Assembly: GCF_002802965.1 (NCBI RefSeq)
Contig: NZ_NXGA01000001.1
Span: forward strand, 3,569,343-3,633,342
Length of the DNA stretch: 64,000 bases
Source of the DNA: Sporolactobacillus pectinivorans
GTDB taxonomy: Bacteria > Bacillota > Bacilli > Bacillales > Sporolactobacillaceae
Reading direction: 5' to 3'
Positions 25,589 through 33,792 of the stretch are shown piece after piece. Every line of letters starts with the position of its first letter. Positions within the stretch are counted from its first letter, which is position 1. The notes beneath the pieces are model-generated. The model saw nothing but the letters and a program-made list of their open reading frames with translations. It had not been told where the DNA came from and made no database searches. Position numbers and translations under genes: made by a program.

Positions 25589-26380
25589 TTAATACCAGCC
25601 AAATAAGCTTTCGTTTTTATCCAGTGCTTCTATTTTTCTCATATCTTCTTCACATAAGGAGAAATCGAACACATTGATGTTTTCAACCATTCTCTCTTTA
25701 TGCGTTGATTTCGGAATGACGATAATATCGCTTTGGATCAAAAATCTCAAGATTACCTGGGCTACCGTTCTGTTGTGCTCCCTTGCTATACCAGCTAAAA
25801 TCGGGTTTTTAAACATATTTGCTTTGCCCTCGCCAAAGGGGGCCCATGCTTCCAAATAGGTGCCATTCTTCTTATAAAGAGCTCTTAGATCCCTATTTTG
25901 GTAAAATACATGGGTTTCTAGTTGATTGACCGCTGGCATAATTTCACAGTGATTAATGATGTTGTCAAAATCGCGGCCGTAGAAATTACTCAGACCAATA
26001 GCCCGTACTTTGCCCTGCTTAACGGATTCTTCCATCACCCTGTAGGTGGCTAGGTCGTTTCCCATCACCCAGTGGATGAGCAGCAGATCAATATAATCGG
26101 TTCTCAGCTTTTCTAGAGATGCGTCGATCAGACCGGTGACATTCCGGTTGCTTTGAATTTTGGTCGTAATAAAGATTTTGTTTCTTGGGATGCCGGAAGC
26201 TGTTACCGCTTCGCCCACGCCCGCTTCATTGCCGTAGTACTGCGCGGTATCGATCAGACGATAGCCAGTCTCCAAAGCATCCATTACACATCTCTTGGTG
26301 TCGGACAACGAAATCTGATAGACACCAAACCCCAATATAGGCATCTCCACATGATTGTTCAGTTTTACCGTTTCCATCAT
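25589..26380 (-). CDS. Aldo/keto reductase
   Basis: I choose ATG 26380, which follows GGAGGAACCC; the frame is open 7 codons further. The 263-residue TIM-barrel enzyme shows PILGFGVYQI, the catalytic tetrad region (DTAQYYGNEAGVGEA with Asp and Tyr, TTKIQ with Lys, LLLIHWV with His) and the cofactor end IIVIPKSTHKERMVENINVF. It reduces aldehydes and ketones with NADPH. It follows the cyclophilin-like lipoprotein gene closely and belongs to the same operon as the second reductase. Confidence 0.93.
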   Translation of the reverse strand: MMETVKLNNHVEMPILGFGVYQISLSDTKRCVMDALETGYRLIDTAQYYGNEAGVGEAVTASGIPRNKIFITTKIQSNRNVTGLIDASLEKLRTDYIDLLLIHWVMGNDLATYRVMEESVKQGKVRAIGLSNFYGRDFDNIINHCEIMPAVNQLETHVFYQNRDLRALYKKNGTYLEAWAPFGEGKANMFKNPILAGIAREHNRTVAQVILRFLIQSDIIVIPKSTHKERMVENINVFDFSLCEEDMRKIEALDKNESLFGWY

Positions 26381-26397
26381 GGGTTCCTCCGCACGCT

Positions 26398-26970
26398 TCA
26401 ATTGTGTATCGCCGTGATTGTTACCGCCGCGCCATCCGGGAGCGCGCTTAGCTGGTTCGTAGTCGCGTCAATTCTGCCCAGCGGCACTTTTCCTGCCCAA
26501 TAACCGATGTGGCCGTAATACAGCGCGACCCAATTGCCTGGCTCATAGTAACCGACCTCAGGATAGCCTGGATTGTCACCGGCTGGCGCACCTTCCATTG
26601 AGAGTGGTTTTTGCAGTCTAACAATCTTTTCATCCCATCCAGCATAATTATTGACCGTTAAAGTAAGCGGAAGCTGGGAATAGAAATCGTTTGTGGTTGG
26701 GTTGTTGTACAGATCGACGGAAAACGTTTTATCTCCAATCTTTATCGCTATTTTTTTGCCGCTCAGCTTTCTCAAACCGCTGTTCGTGGGGCTTTCCACC
26801 ATGCTTCTTTTTGATGTACTGCTGGCGGACTCGCCGCTGCTGGACTTGCTGCTGGTGGATGCGCTAGAGGCCGACTGCGTGCCTGATTGCCCGCAACCCG
26901 TCAAAGAGAAGCATACAAGCGAAAGCGCGAGAAACAGCATAACACCTTTCTTTTTCAAATGAATCAGCAC
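26398..26970 (-). CDS. Cyclophilin-like lipoprotein
   Basis: This 190-residue protein has a lipoprotein signal peptide (KKKGVMLFLALSLVCFSLTGC, cleavage before Cys in LTGC). A serine-rich linker (about 30-60) follows, and a C-terminal cyclophilin-like domain has IKIGDKTFSVDLYNNPTTND, GYYEPGNWVALYYG and PLGRID. This domain (Cyclophil_like type) has the cyclophilin fold without known isomerase catalysis. The family is regularly found between aldo/keto reductases, as here. The protein would sit on the outer face of the membrane; its function is unknown. Confidence 0.85.
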   Translation of the reverse strand: MLIHLKKKGVMLFLALSLVCFSLTGCGQSGTQSASSASTSSKSSSGESASSTSKRSMVESPTNSGLRKLSGKKIAIKIGDKTFSVDLYNNPTTNDFYSQLPLTLTVNNYAGWDEKIVRLQKPLSMEGAPAGDNPGYPEVGYYEPGNWVALYYGHIGYWAGKVPLGRIDATTNQLSALPDGAAVTITAIHN

Positions 26971-27026
26971 CTTTCTTTTCTATGTTTTTCATACCAGCCC
27001 AATAAGCTCTTGTTTTGATCCATGAT

Positions 27027-27893
27027 TTATTTGAGTTTGCCACCGTATACTGGGAAGATACTCGCCTCACCGTAATTTTTAATGCGCTCCACTTCTTTCA
27101 GCGTCTCCATGTCAGCATCGGAAATCTCGAAATTCAAGGCGGCATTGCTGCGCATGTGCGCCGGGTTCGCCGTTTTCGGCAGTGGCAGCGTGCCAAGCTG
27201 CAGGCAGTAGCGGATGCACAACTGCGGTACGGTCACACTGTACTTTTCGGCCATGGCCGTGATCTCCTGACTCTTCAGGATTTCACCATGGGCGACAGGT
27301 GAATATGCCTCCACCAGAATCCCTTTGCTTTGTGTATAATCAATCAGTTCAAAGGGAGTGTTGCTGACATGGGCAAGAATCTGATTGACCATAGGTTTGA
27401 CAGTGCCGTGTTCCAGCAAATTATCCAAGTCCACCTGCTCAAAATTGGAAACACCAATGGCACGGAGCTTGCCAGCCTGGTATGCTTCCTCAAGCGCACG
27501 CCACGCCTCCCGGTTGCCCTCGAAAAAATGATCGTCCTCATGGAAATCCGTCCAAGGCTGTGGTGCGTGAATAATCATCATATCAAAATAATCCAGACCA
27601 GATGTTTTTAGGGAACCATCTATGCCAGAAATTGCCTCTTCATAAGTCTTATACGCGGCTTCCAATTTGGTTGTAACAAAAATCTCCTCACGAGCAACAC
27701 CACAGGTACGAATGCCTTCACCAACGCCTCGCTCGTTTCCATAGCCCTCAGCAGTATCAATATGGCGGTAGCCAATCTTGACCGCATTCCGAATTGCCTG
27801 TGCAGCCTTATCATCTTCGATTAACCAGGTTCCCAGACCCAGCTTCGGGATCTTCACTCCGTTAGAAAGTGTATAAGTTTCATCAAAAATCAT
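27027..27893 (-). CDS. Aldo/keto reductase
   Basis: I choose ATG 27893, just after AAAGGAGTAG; an upstream ATG 8 codons earlier lacks a site. The 288-residue enzyme has LGLGTWLIEDD, HIDTAEGYGNERGVGEGI (catalytic Asp and Tyr), TTKLEAAY (Lys), MMIIHAPQPW (His) and TLPLPKTANPAHMRSN for NADPH binding. It is a second carbonyl reductase, only distantly similar to the 25589 copy, so it is not a recent duplicate. It is preceded by a small gene and regulated presumably by the divergent LysR gene. Confidence 0.93.
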   Translation of the reverse strand: MIFDETYTLSNGVKIPKLGLGTWLIEDDKAAQAIRNAVKIGYRHIDTAEGYGNERGVGEGIRTCGVAREEIFVTTKLEAAYKTYEEAISGIDGSLKTSGLDYFDMMIIHAPQPWTDFHEDDHFFEGNREAWRALEEAYQAGKLRAIGVSNFEQVDLDNLLEHGTVKPMVNQILAHVSNTPFELIDYTQSKGILVEAYSPVAHGEILKSQEITAMAEKYSVTVPQLCIRYCLQLGTLPLPKTANPAHMRSNAALNFEISDADMETLKEVERIKNYGEASIFPVYGGKLK

Positions 27894-27922
27894 GTTTCTA
27901 CTCCTTTCAATCTGCACTATCT

Positions 27923-28165
27923 TTACAACTCAAGGCCCTTGTTTGACTTTAGTTTTCTGATTAAAAAATCCATGCAGTACAACTTGTCCTGTTTCGCATG
28001 AACATCGGATAGAAGTTTGGAACGATGGGACAAGAGAATCCATTTTTCTTTATCCGTCTGCCCCGAACGGAAGCTCTCCATGAACTGTTCAATCATCTCC
28101 GATTCCATTCCTGACTCCTCCAAAGCAAGAAGTATCTCCTGCTCATCAACAATTGGACTATTCAA
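27923..28165 (-). CDS. Small protein of unknown function in the reductase operon
   Basis: The frame begins at GTG 28171, but AGGAGGT abuts that codon. TTG 28165 has the proper 6-bp spacing, so I choose it (80 residues). The product is acidic and helical: EQEILLALEESGMESEMIEQ, then LLSHRSKLLSDVHAKQDKLY. Similar short proteins are often the first gene of aldo/keto reductase operons controlled by LysR regulators. No catalytic motif is visible. Confidence 0.75.
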   Translation of the reverse strand: MNSPIVDEQEILLALEESGMESEMIEQFMESFRSGQTDKEKWILLSHRSKLLSDVHAKQDKLYCMDFLIRKLKSNKGLEL

Positions 28166-28290
28166 CTTCACACCTCCTATTATTTATTATGCTTGGAAAA
28201 GGAGGAATTACAAATACTTATATTATATGATTTTCCATACTTTCTATTTATGGATTGCTGTGGTTTAATAAAGATAACGGAGGTGTTATT

Positions 28291-29169
28291 ATGGATATTC
28301 GTATTTTGAAATATTTCCTTGCAGTTGCACAGGAAGAAAGCATTACAAGAGCTGCCGAGGTTTTGCATACCTCTCAGCCTAATCTTTCTAGGCAGCTCAC
28401 TGAGCTTGAAGAGGGAGTGGGTAGAAAGCTGTTTGAAAGAGGCAGCCGAAAAATAACACTGACAGAAGAAGGTATGTTCCTGCGCAAGCGCGCGAAAGAG
28501 ATTGTCGAACTGCTGGAACGGACAGAGGCAGACCTTAGCTTATTCAATGAAGCGACAAGCGGAGTGATTCACATAGGTGCTGCCGAGACCCATGCCATGC
28601 GGCTTTTGGCTGATGCCATACTGTCACTCAGAAAAGCGCACCCACAGATTCAATATGATATTTTCAGTGGCAGCACCATAGAGGTAACAGAGCAGCTTAA
28701 TAAAGGATTACTTGATTTCGGAGTTCTGGTTGCACCTGTAGATTTACAGAAATATGATTATCTCAAGTTTCCGATCAATGATATTTTTGGAGTCATGATT
28801 CGAAAGGACAGTCCCTTAGCAAAACTTAACTCTATTTGTCCGGATGACATAAAGAATCAACCAGTTCTATGCTCAAGACAACAACTGGATGGAAACGTTC
28901 TATCCGGCTGGCTAGGGGACGACTCCAAAAACCTGAATATCGTTTCCACCTTCAATCTGATAACGACACCCGCAATGATGGTAGAGGCTGGACTTGGACT
29001 TGCTTTTACCTTTGACAAACTTGTGAACACCACAGGGGACAGCAATCTATGCTTCCGCCCATTGGAGCCAAGGGTGGAAACAGAGCTTTATCTTGTCTGG
29101 AAAAAATATCAGATGTTTACGAAACCAGCAAAAGTGTTTTTGGAAGAAGTGCAGCGTAGTATATTCTAA
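28291..29169 (+). CDS. LysR family transcriptional regulator
   Basis: The ATG at 28291 follows ACGGAGGTG. The 292-residue product has the N-terminal winged HTH (LKYFLAVAQEESITRAAEVL, TSQPNLSRQLTELEEGVGRK) and a substrate-binding domain (VIHIGAAETHAMRLLADAI, later MMVEAGLGLAFTFD). It is divergent from the reductase operon, with about 120 bp between the starts, the usual arrangement for LysR control of an adjacent operon. The inducer is unknown; a reactive aldehyde or a redox signal is possible. Confidence 0.93.
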   Translation: MDIRILKYFLAVAQEESITRAAEVLHTSQPNLSRQLTELEEGVGRKLFERGSRKITLTEEGMFLRKRAKEIVELLERTEADLSLFNEATSGVIHIGAAETHAMRLLADAILSLRKAHPQIQYDIFSGSTIEVTEQLNKGLLDFGVLVAPVDLQKYDYLKFPINDIFGVMIRKDSPLAKLNSICPDDIKNQPVLCSRQQLDGNVLSGWLGDDSKNLNIVSTFNLITTPAMMVEAGLGLAFTFDKLVNTTGDSNLCFRPLEPRVETELYLVWKKYQMFTKPAKVFLEEVQRSIF

Positions 29170-29187
29170 GACAAAAATCAGTCAATA

Positions 29188-29243
29188 TGTGTAAGCGTCA
29201 AATAGCCCCACCTTGAAAAGTAGAGCTATTTGACGCTTACACA
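29188..29243. terminator. Perfect 19-bp inverted repeat
   Basis: TGTGTAAGCGTCAAATAGC (29188-29206) and its exact complement (29225-29243) surround an 18-nt loop just after the LysR gene. There is no clear T tract. It could end the LysR transcript or be the scar of a small mobile element. Confidence 0.55.
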
Positions 29244-29317
29244 ATATCAATATAGAAATCTCCACGAATAATTGCGTTAATTCCAGTCTTTATTGCATAA
29301 CTCCCTTGATGAAAAAT

Positions 29318-29500
29318 TTAATAACCAGGGTTACAGGAGTCAATATTCTCTTTTATTGCATTTAGAACTTCTTCTCGGTTGTCTCTTAATATTTGATTAT
29401 CATCATCTAATTTAATTGTTTTGTGAAAGTAATTAAAATACTTCTGTAATTCAGCCTTATGGATCCCTCCATTCACATATTTAGTATATCGCATAATCAA
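29318..29500 (-). CDS. Short hypothetical protein
   Basis: A 60-residue frame (KAELQKYFNYFHKTIKLDDD and EEVLNAIKENIDSCNPGY) is predicted mostly helical. There is no strong ribosome binding site. It lies just downstream of the Orf13 end and may be a minor cargo gene or a chance frame. Confidence 0.35.
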   Translation of the reverse strand: MIMRYTKYVNGGIHKAELQKYFNYFHKTIKLDDDNQILRDNREEVLNAIKENIDSCNPGY

Positions 29501-29599
29501 TTGTTTCTATATTTAGTGGTAAAAAAATTTTCTGGATATGGCGTTCTATTTCTAAGCACCATCTATATATTTCTTTTTCTCAAAATCTTTCGTTACCTG

Positions 29600-30496
29600 C
29601 TATTTAACAATCATCCAATTTCTGTCCTTTTTCAATGTCAAATCGAATTGTGAAATCTGCATTGCCTTTGTCTGCTGATCAAGATACATCACGGTTACTG
29701 AAGATTGTACTTGACTGCCCGCTTTCCGATACACCGGATTGATCAGCTCTGAAAAGACATAGTCCTTACCAATCGGTTTCAGCACACTGCCTTTGACATA
29801 ATAGGACAGTTCTTCTTGACTTGCAGAAGGGTAGAGTTTAAAGAACGTCTTTAAAAATTCGTTAAGTTCCTCTATAGTAGTTTCATCAACCGTACCGTCA
29901 CTTTCTACTGCCTTTGGCTCGTAATCGGACTTCCCAGGAATCCCACAAATAGTGGGATTCTTTATGATAACCATGTTTCCACTTTGATCCACATAGACCA
30001 TCACTTCATAGGAGGCATTCACTGTCTTTCTCGTTTTACCCTCCGTTATCAATTGGTCAATAGAAAAGATGACAGCATATTTGTGGTCATTGATTCGTCC
30101 CACCCTCCAAATTTCCTCATCATTAACGGTGGAAGAAGTGGGGATGTCCCTACGAATGGTATCGGTGTTTAAATCCTGTAATGCTTTAGTCAGATATCCA
30201 TTGAGGGATTCTGTCCGTCTGTCTATTGAATTCTGATTGTTTTCCCACGAATAATAGACCTTGGCAAAGTTTTTGACAAAATTTTCGATTGAACTCGTAT
30301 CTACTACCTGTTTTTCAATCACTTTAGTTTCATGAACAGTGTGCACATTTATTGCAGTAAAATTTTTGTAGATGCCAAAGGCAACACTGCTTATCAGCAG
30401 TATCCACAGGAAAATGACCCCCTTCCTGTGAGGGCCAATTTTCACCACATGGACTTTTTTGGGCTTGAGTTGCTTTTCCTTTTTTCTTATTTTCAT
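29600..30496 (-). CDS. Conjugation protein TcpC/Orf13-like
   Basis: This 298-residue protein has a basic N-terminal tail, one membrane anchor (residues about 28-46, GVIFLWILLISSVAFGIYK) and a long extracytoplasmic part made of two NTF2-like domains typical of TcpC/ConB. The Tn916 homologue is Orf13. It belongs to the mating channel on the outer face of the membrane. It is the last gene of the conjugation operon, 15 bp after Orf14. Confidence 0.88.
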   Translation of the reverse strand: MKIRKKEKQLKPKKVHVVKIGPHRKGVIFLWILLISSVAFGIYKNFTAINVHTVHETKVIEKQVVDTSSIENFVKNFAKVYYSWENNQNSIDRRTESLNGYLTKALQDLNTDTIRRDIPTSSTVNDEEIWRVGRINDHKYAVIFSIDQLITEGKTRKTVNASYEVMVYVDQSGNMVIIKNPTICGIPGKSDYEPKAVESDGTVDETTIEELNEFLKTFFKLYPSASQEELSYYVKGSVLKPIGKDYVFSELINPVYRKAGSQVQSSVTVMYLDQQTKAMQISQFDLTLKKDRNWMIVK

Positions 30497-30511
30497 CTTA
30501 AATCTCCCTTT

Positions 30512-31513
30512 CTATTTGTTTTTGATTCGACCTGCGCTGACGAAGTGTTTCTGCCAGTAAGAAACCGTGAGGTCGGCATACCCAATCGGATCGCCTGCTT
30601 GGTACATGCGGTTGTTCCCGACATAAATTCCGACGTGTGTGATATAGGTGCCTGCATTGTAGGTATCGTGGAAAAACACCAGATCCCCCGGCTTTGCTTC
30701 TGAAAGAGGAAGATGTTGCGTCACGTCATACTGTTCTTGAGCAGTCCGAGGTAGTTTAATACCCGCTTTTCCAAAGCACCACTGTGTCAATCCACTACAA
30801 TCAAAAGACGTGTTGGGGTTGTCGCCGCCAAACTCGTATTTCCATCCCTGATATTTCAACGCCTCAGTCATAATGGCTTGAACGGTCGCATCGTCAAATT
30901 GGGCCACGGCCAAATATTGAGAGACCAGAGCGACATAGAACATGTTTCCGTAACTGTACCGCCATCCCCCATCTTCCTTCATCGCAATAGGGTTTGAATC
31001 CGTTACTTTTTTTCCACTGGATTTTTCTTTTGCAAAGCTCTCCGCAAGTTCAAGAGTGTACTTTTTACCGTGACTAGCAACGTAATCTATGAACCTTCCT
31101 CCGTAGTTGTAGGATTGGATCACCGTATTGAGATCGCACCTTTCTTTTTTGGAAGTTTGTAGTAAAGCCGCAAAGTATTTGCAACCCTGCTTGATGGATT
31201 CCTCCACAGAAAAAGAACGCTGAGGCCGCCCTGTCGATTCAATCGACTGCATGACATCTACACCACGTCCGCCACTTTCCACCTGCATGATGGCAAGCAA
31301 ATCACCGACATAGCCCTCAATCCCATAGGCCTTGGCATACCTCTCCACCATCGGTTTGTGGGACAGCACGTCCTGTGACAGATTAGTGCCTGCTAGATCC
31401 ATCTCATTGCCATTTCCGCTGTCATCATCCGAAATGAACACAGCAACAAAGATAAGCAAGGAAAACAGCACAGCGAAGACGGCACCCAAGACAATCCAAT
31501 ATCTAGGTTTCAT
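30512..31513 (-). CDS. Bifunctional cell-wall hydrolase Orf14/CwlT-like
   Basis: The 333-residue protein has an N-terminal membrane anchor (residues 7-28). A lytic transglycosylase domain (VGDLLAIMQVESGGRGVDVM) follows, and a C-terminal NlpC/P60 peptidase has catalytic Cys in SFDCSGLTQWCFG and His in THVGIYVG. This matches CwlT of ICEBs1 and Orf14 of Tn916, which open the peptidoglycan for the transfer machine. The start overlaps the preceding Orf15 stop by 4 bp. All key residues are visible. Confidence 0.93.
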   Translation of the reverse strand: MKPRYWIVLGAVFAVLFSLLIFVAVFISDDDSGNGNEMDLAGTNLSQDVLSHKPMVERYAKAYGIEGYVGDLLAIMQVESGGRGVDVMQSIESTGRPQRSFSVEESIKQGCKYFAALLQTSKKERCDLNTVIQSYNYGGRFIDYVASHGKKYTLELAESFAKEKSSGKKVTDSNPIAMKEDGGWRYSYGNMFYVALVSQYLAVAQFDDATVQAIMTEALKYQGWKYEFGGDNPNTSFDCSGLTQWCFGKAGIKLPRTAQEQYDVTQHLPLSEAKPGDLVFFHDTYNAGTYITHVGIYVGNNRMYQAGDPIGYADLTVSYWQKHFVSAGRIKNK

Positions 31514-33792
31514 TTCTGGCGCCCTTTCCGCCTGCGGACAATGCTCTGCCTTGTCTGTTGACTTTTTTCTGTCAGTTTCTGTCTCCTGGCTATCTGGCTC
31601 TGATGTGGGGTATTCTTTAGCGTGACCGGCCGCACCGTTGATTTAGGGAATACGCGTTCTAGCTTTTTCCGTTTTGCAGCCAAGCGTTTCGTGTTAAAAG
31701 CAGGATTTTCTAGATCTTGATGTACCGTAGAATTTGGCATACGGACTATTGGACGGTTTAGAGCGGGAGTTTCCATATGACTTGTTGTCGCCCGAGCATT
31801 GGATGAGTGGGGTGGGTTCACAGGTCCATTGTCCATCGTAGGCGTAGAACTAGGTGCTAAAGACCGCGTACGTATTGGACCGGCAACTGTCATTTTCTGT
31901 TTTTTGGATGGTTCAATTTTAGGTTGTTTACTTTTAGGTAGTTCGGCAAAGGTCTGCTCGGTTGTGCTTTGCTGACGTGCCCGATCCAGTTCCATTCGAC
32001 GTTGAGCAAGGGTCGGGCGATGCTGGATTCGGTTCTCTTCATGTTTCTGGTTATTGCTCGCTAATTTTTGAGTCGTACTGTTTCCGAGTCCATCTCCAAT
32101 TTTTGTAGCCCTGTCAGATATTTGCTTTTTCCCTTGAACCAAGACGTAGCGAGCGTCGATTGGCAAGTCTGTCACCTGCTCGTTTCTTTGATTAGGCTTG
32201 TTTGCGCTACGTTTTTTCGTATCCCTGCCCACTCCGGCTCCCTGACCCGCACGCACCTCAAAGTTTTTCTTATCCCTGAATAGTGATAGTGTACCGGGTT
32301 CACTCGAAGGACGTTTATGATTGGCTTGCGTGCTTTGGGAAGGTCTGGATTGTCTGGCCGTTCCTGCACCTACCCCAGTGCCTTTTGCCGTACCGCCTGT
32401 TCCAGCCGTGAAGACACGTCCCATTTTCCGCCTCAGTTTGCGGGTCTCGCGACTCAAGAACAGATAGGGTTTTTGCAGAACTCTGCGCCCCATCTGCTGG
32501 GAATCATTCGCTTGCAAGTGGAACAGGCCCATGAGGTCACCCAGTTTGGCATAAATCCCCGCAAAAGTCACGATCTGTAAAAAGGCAATCAGGAAAAACG
32601 GGAATGTGCTGGACAAGGCATAAAGCATGGTGGAAATGGAAAAGGCGATTGTGACAATCAGGGTAATGCCTGCCCGTGTCATGATGACATTAAAGAGCTT
32701 CATGATTGCCTGTTTTCCCATGCCATTAAAACCCGGAATCATAGAAAGCAGAAAACTGATAGGTAGGAAGAGAGCATAGATAATGAACAGGATCTGCGAG
32801 AAGATCATGATCCCCGAAAGCAGGAACACAAAGATGGAAATCCCGATATTGAAAAGAAACAGGAAGAACACCATCCCCAAACGCGGGGTCGTCTTGGTAA
32901 GCGTTAGGTTCTTATTACCATCTTTTTCAATCTCCTCTTTAACGACTGTTTCTCGGTCTTGTCCGTTGTTCGCATCCGGGTCTGTGGACAGCAACTTTTC
33001 CACCCGTTTCGGTCCGATTTTAGCGATGTCGGAGTTACCATATTGCAGAAGTAGCCAGGGCTGCTGCACTTGGATCGAAAACAAGTTGTTCCGGATGAGG
33101 ACGGCGCTGTCTTGGCCTTGGCTTGCCGAATGGGGCATAATCATTTTCGTGCCCAGTGACAGGCTGGCCTTGCTGACATCCGCTGAGAAACTATTGATTT
33201 TGCTGATATAGTCTGGGGCATAGGCAATAAAGGATGCCGACAGAAGAAAAACTACCAGAAAGTTCATCACGGCGTGAATCACTTTGGTGGTTTCTCGCTT
33301 GATCAATCCCACATAAGTTACATAGATCCCAAGGATCAAAATAAAAATGAGCAGGAATCCTGGATAAAAACCGGAGCTTTGAAAGCCGCTGGGCGAAATC
33401 CCAGCCAATGTCTGCATGTTCTTTCCGATCGCGTTTGCAGTCTTGGAAACGAAGTCTAAGGAATAGGCTTCCTGAACAAGATACCCGGTCGCGTTGGATA
33501 GGTAGAGGGAGAGTGTCCAGATAAAATTCGTGATGGCATAGAGTCCATACATGACCTGCTTGCCGATACCATCCGTCCAATTCCACGGCAGCCAGTCCCA
33601 TGAATTATCTACATAGAAGTCCAGCTGGTAATTTCCCAGCGGATATTGAGAGTAAGCATGTTGCGCATTGACTGTATCATCGACAAGTCCTGATGCATGA
33701 GCGACCGTCCCGAGCAGTGTGAAGAAAAGGAGCGATCCGGCCGTGACCAGATAAGTGATTTTAAATATTCGCCAACTCTTTTTCAAGCGCAT
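31510..33792 (-). CDS. Conjugation membrane channel protein Orf15/ConG-like
   Basis: This 760-residue polytopic protein has a signal-like first helix and about seven further hydrophobic segments in residues 1-440 (IFKITYLVTAGSLLFFTLLG, LLIFILILGIYVTYVGLIK, FFLFLFNIGISIFVFLLSGI). A long basic, low-complexity C-terminal tail (about 450-760) with many Arg, Ser and Pro follows. It corresponds to Orf15 of Tn916 and ConG of ICEBs1, a VirB6-like channel component. It follows the Orf16 ATPase directly, with one base between stop and start. Confidence 0.88.
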   Translation of the reverse strand: MRLKKSWRIFKITYLVTAGSLLFFTLLGTVAHASGLVDDTVNAQHAYSQYPLGNYQLDFYVDNSWDWLPWNWTDGIGKQVMYGLYAITNFIWTLSLYLSNATGYLVQEAYSLDFVSKTANAIGKNMQTLAGISPSGFQSSGFYPGFLLIFILILGIYVTYVGLIKRETTKVIHAVMNFLVVFLLSASFIAYAPDYISKINSFSADVSKASLSLGTKMIMPHSASQGQDSAVLIRNNLFSIQVQQPWLLLQYGNSDIAKIGPKRVEKLLSTDPDANNGQDRETVVKEEIEKDGNKNLTLTKTTPRLGMVFFLFLFNIGISIFVFLLSGIMIFSQILFIIYALFLPISFLLSMIPGFNGMGKQAIMKLFNVIMTRAGITLIVTIAFSISTMLYALSSTFPFFLIAFLQIVTFAGIYAKLGDLMGLFHLQANDSQQMGRRVLQKPYLFLSRETRKLRRKMGRVFTAGTGGTAKGTGVGAGTARQSRPSQSTQANHKRPSSEPGTLSLFRDKKNFEVRAGQGAGVGRDTKKRSANKPNQRNEQVTDLPIDARYVLVQGKKQISDRATKIGDGLGNSTTQKLASNNQKHEENRIQHRPTLAQRRMELDRARQQSTTEQTFAELPKSKQPKIEPSKKQKMTVAGPIRTRSLAPSSTPTMDNGPVNPPHSSNARATTSHMETPALNRPIVRMPNSTVHQDLENPAFNTKRLAAKRKKLERVFPKSTVRPVTLKNTPHQSQIARRQKLTEKSQQTRQSIVRRRKGRQK

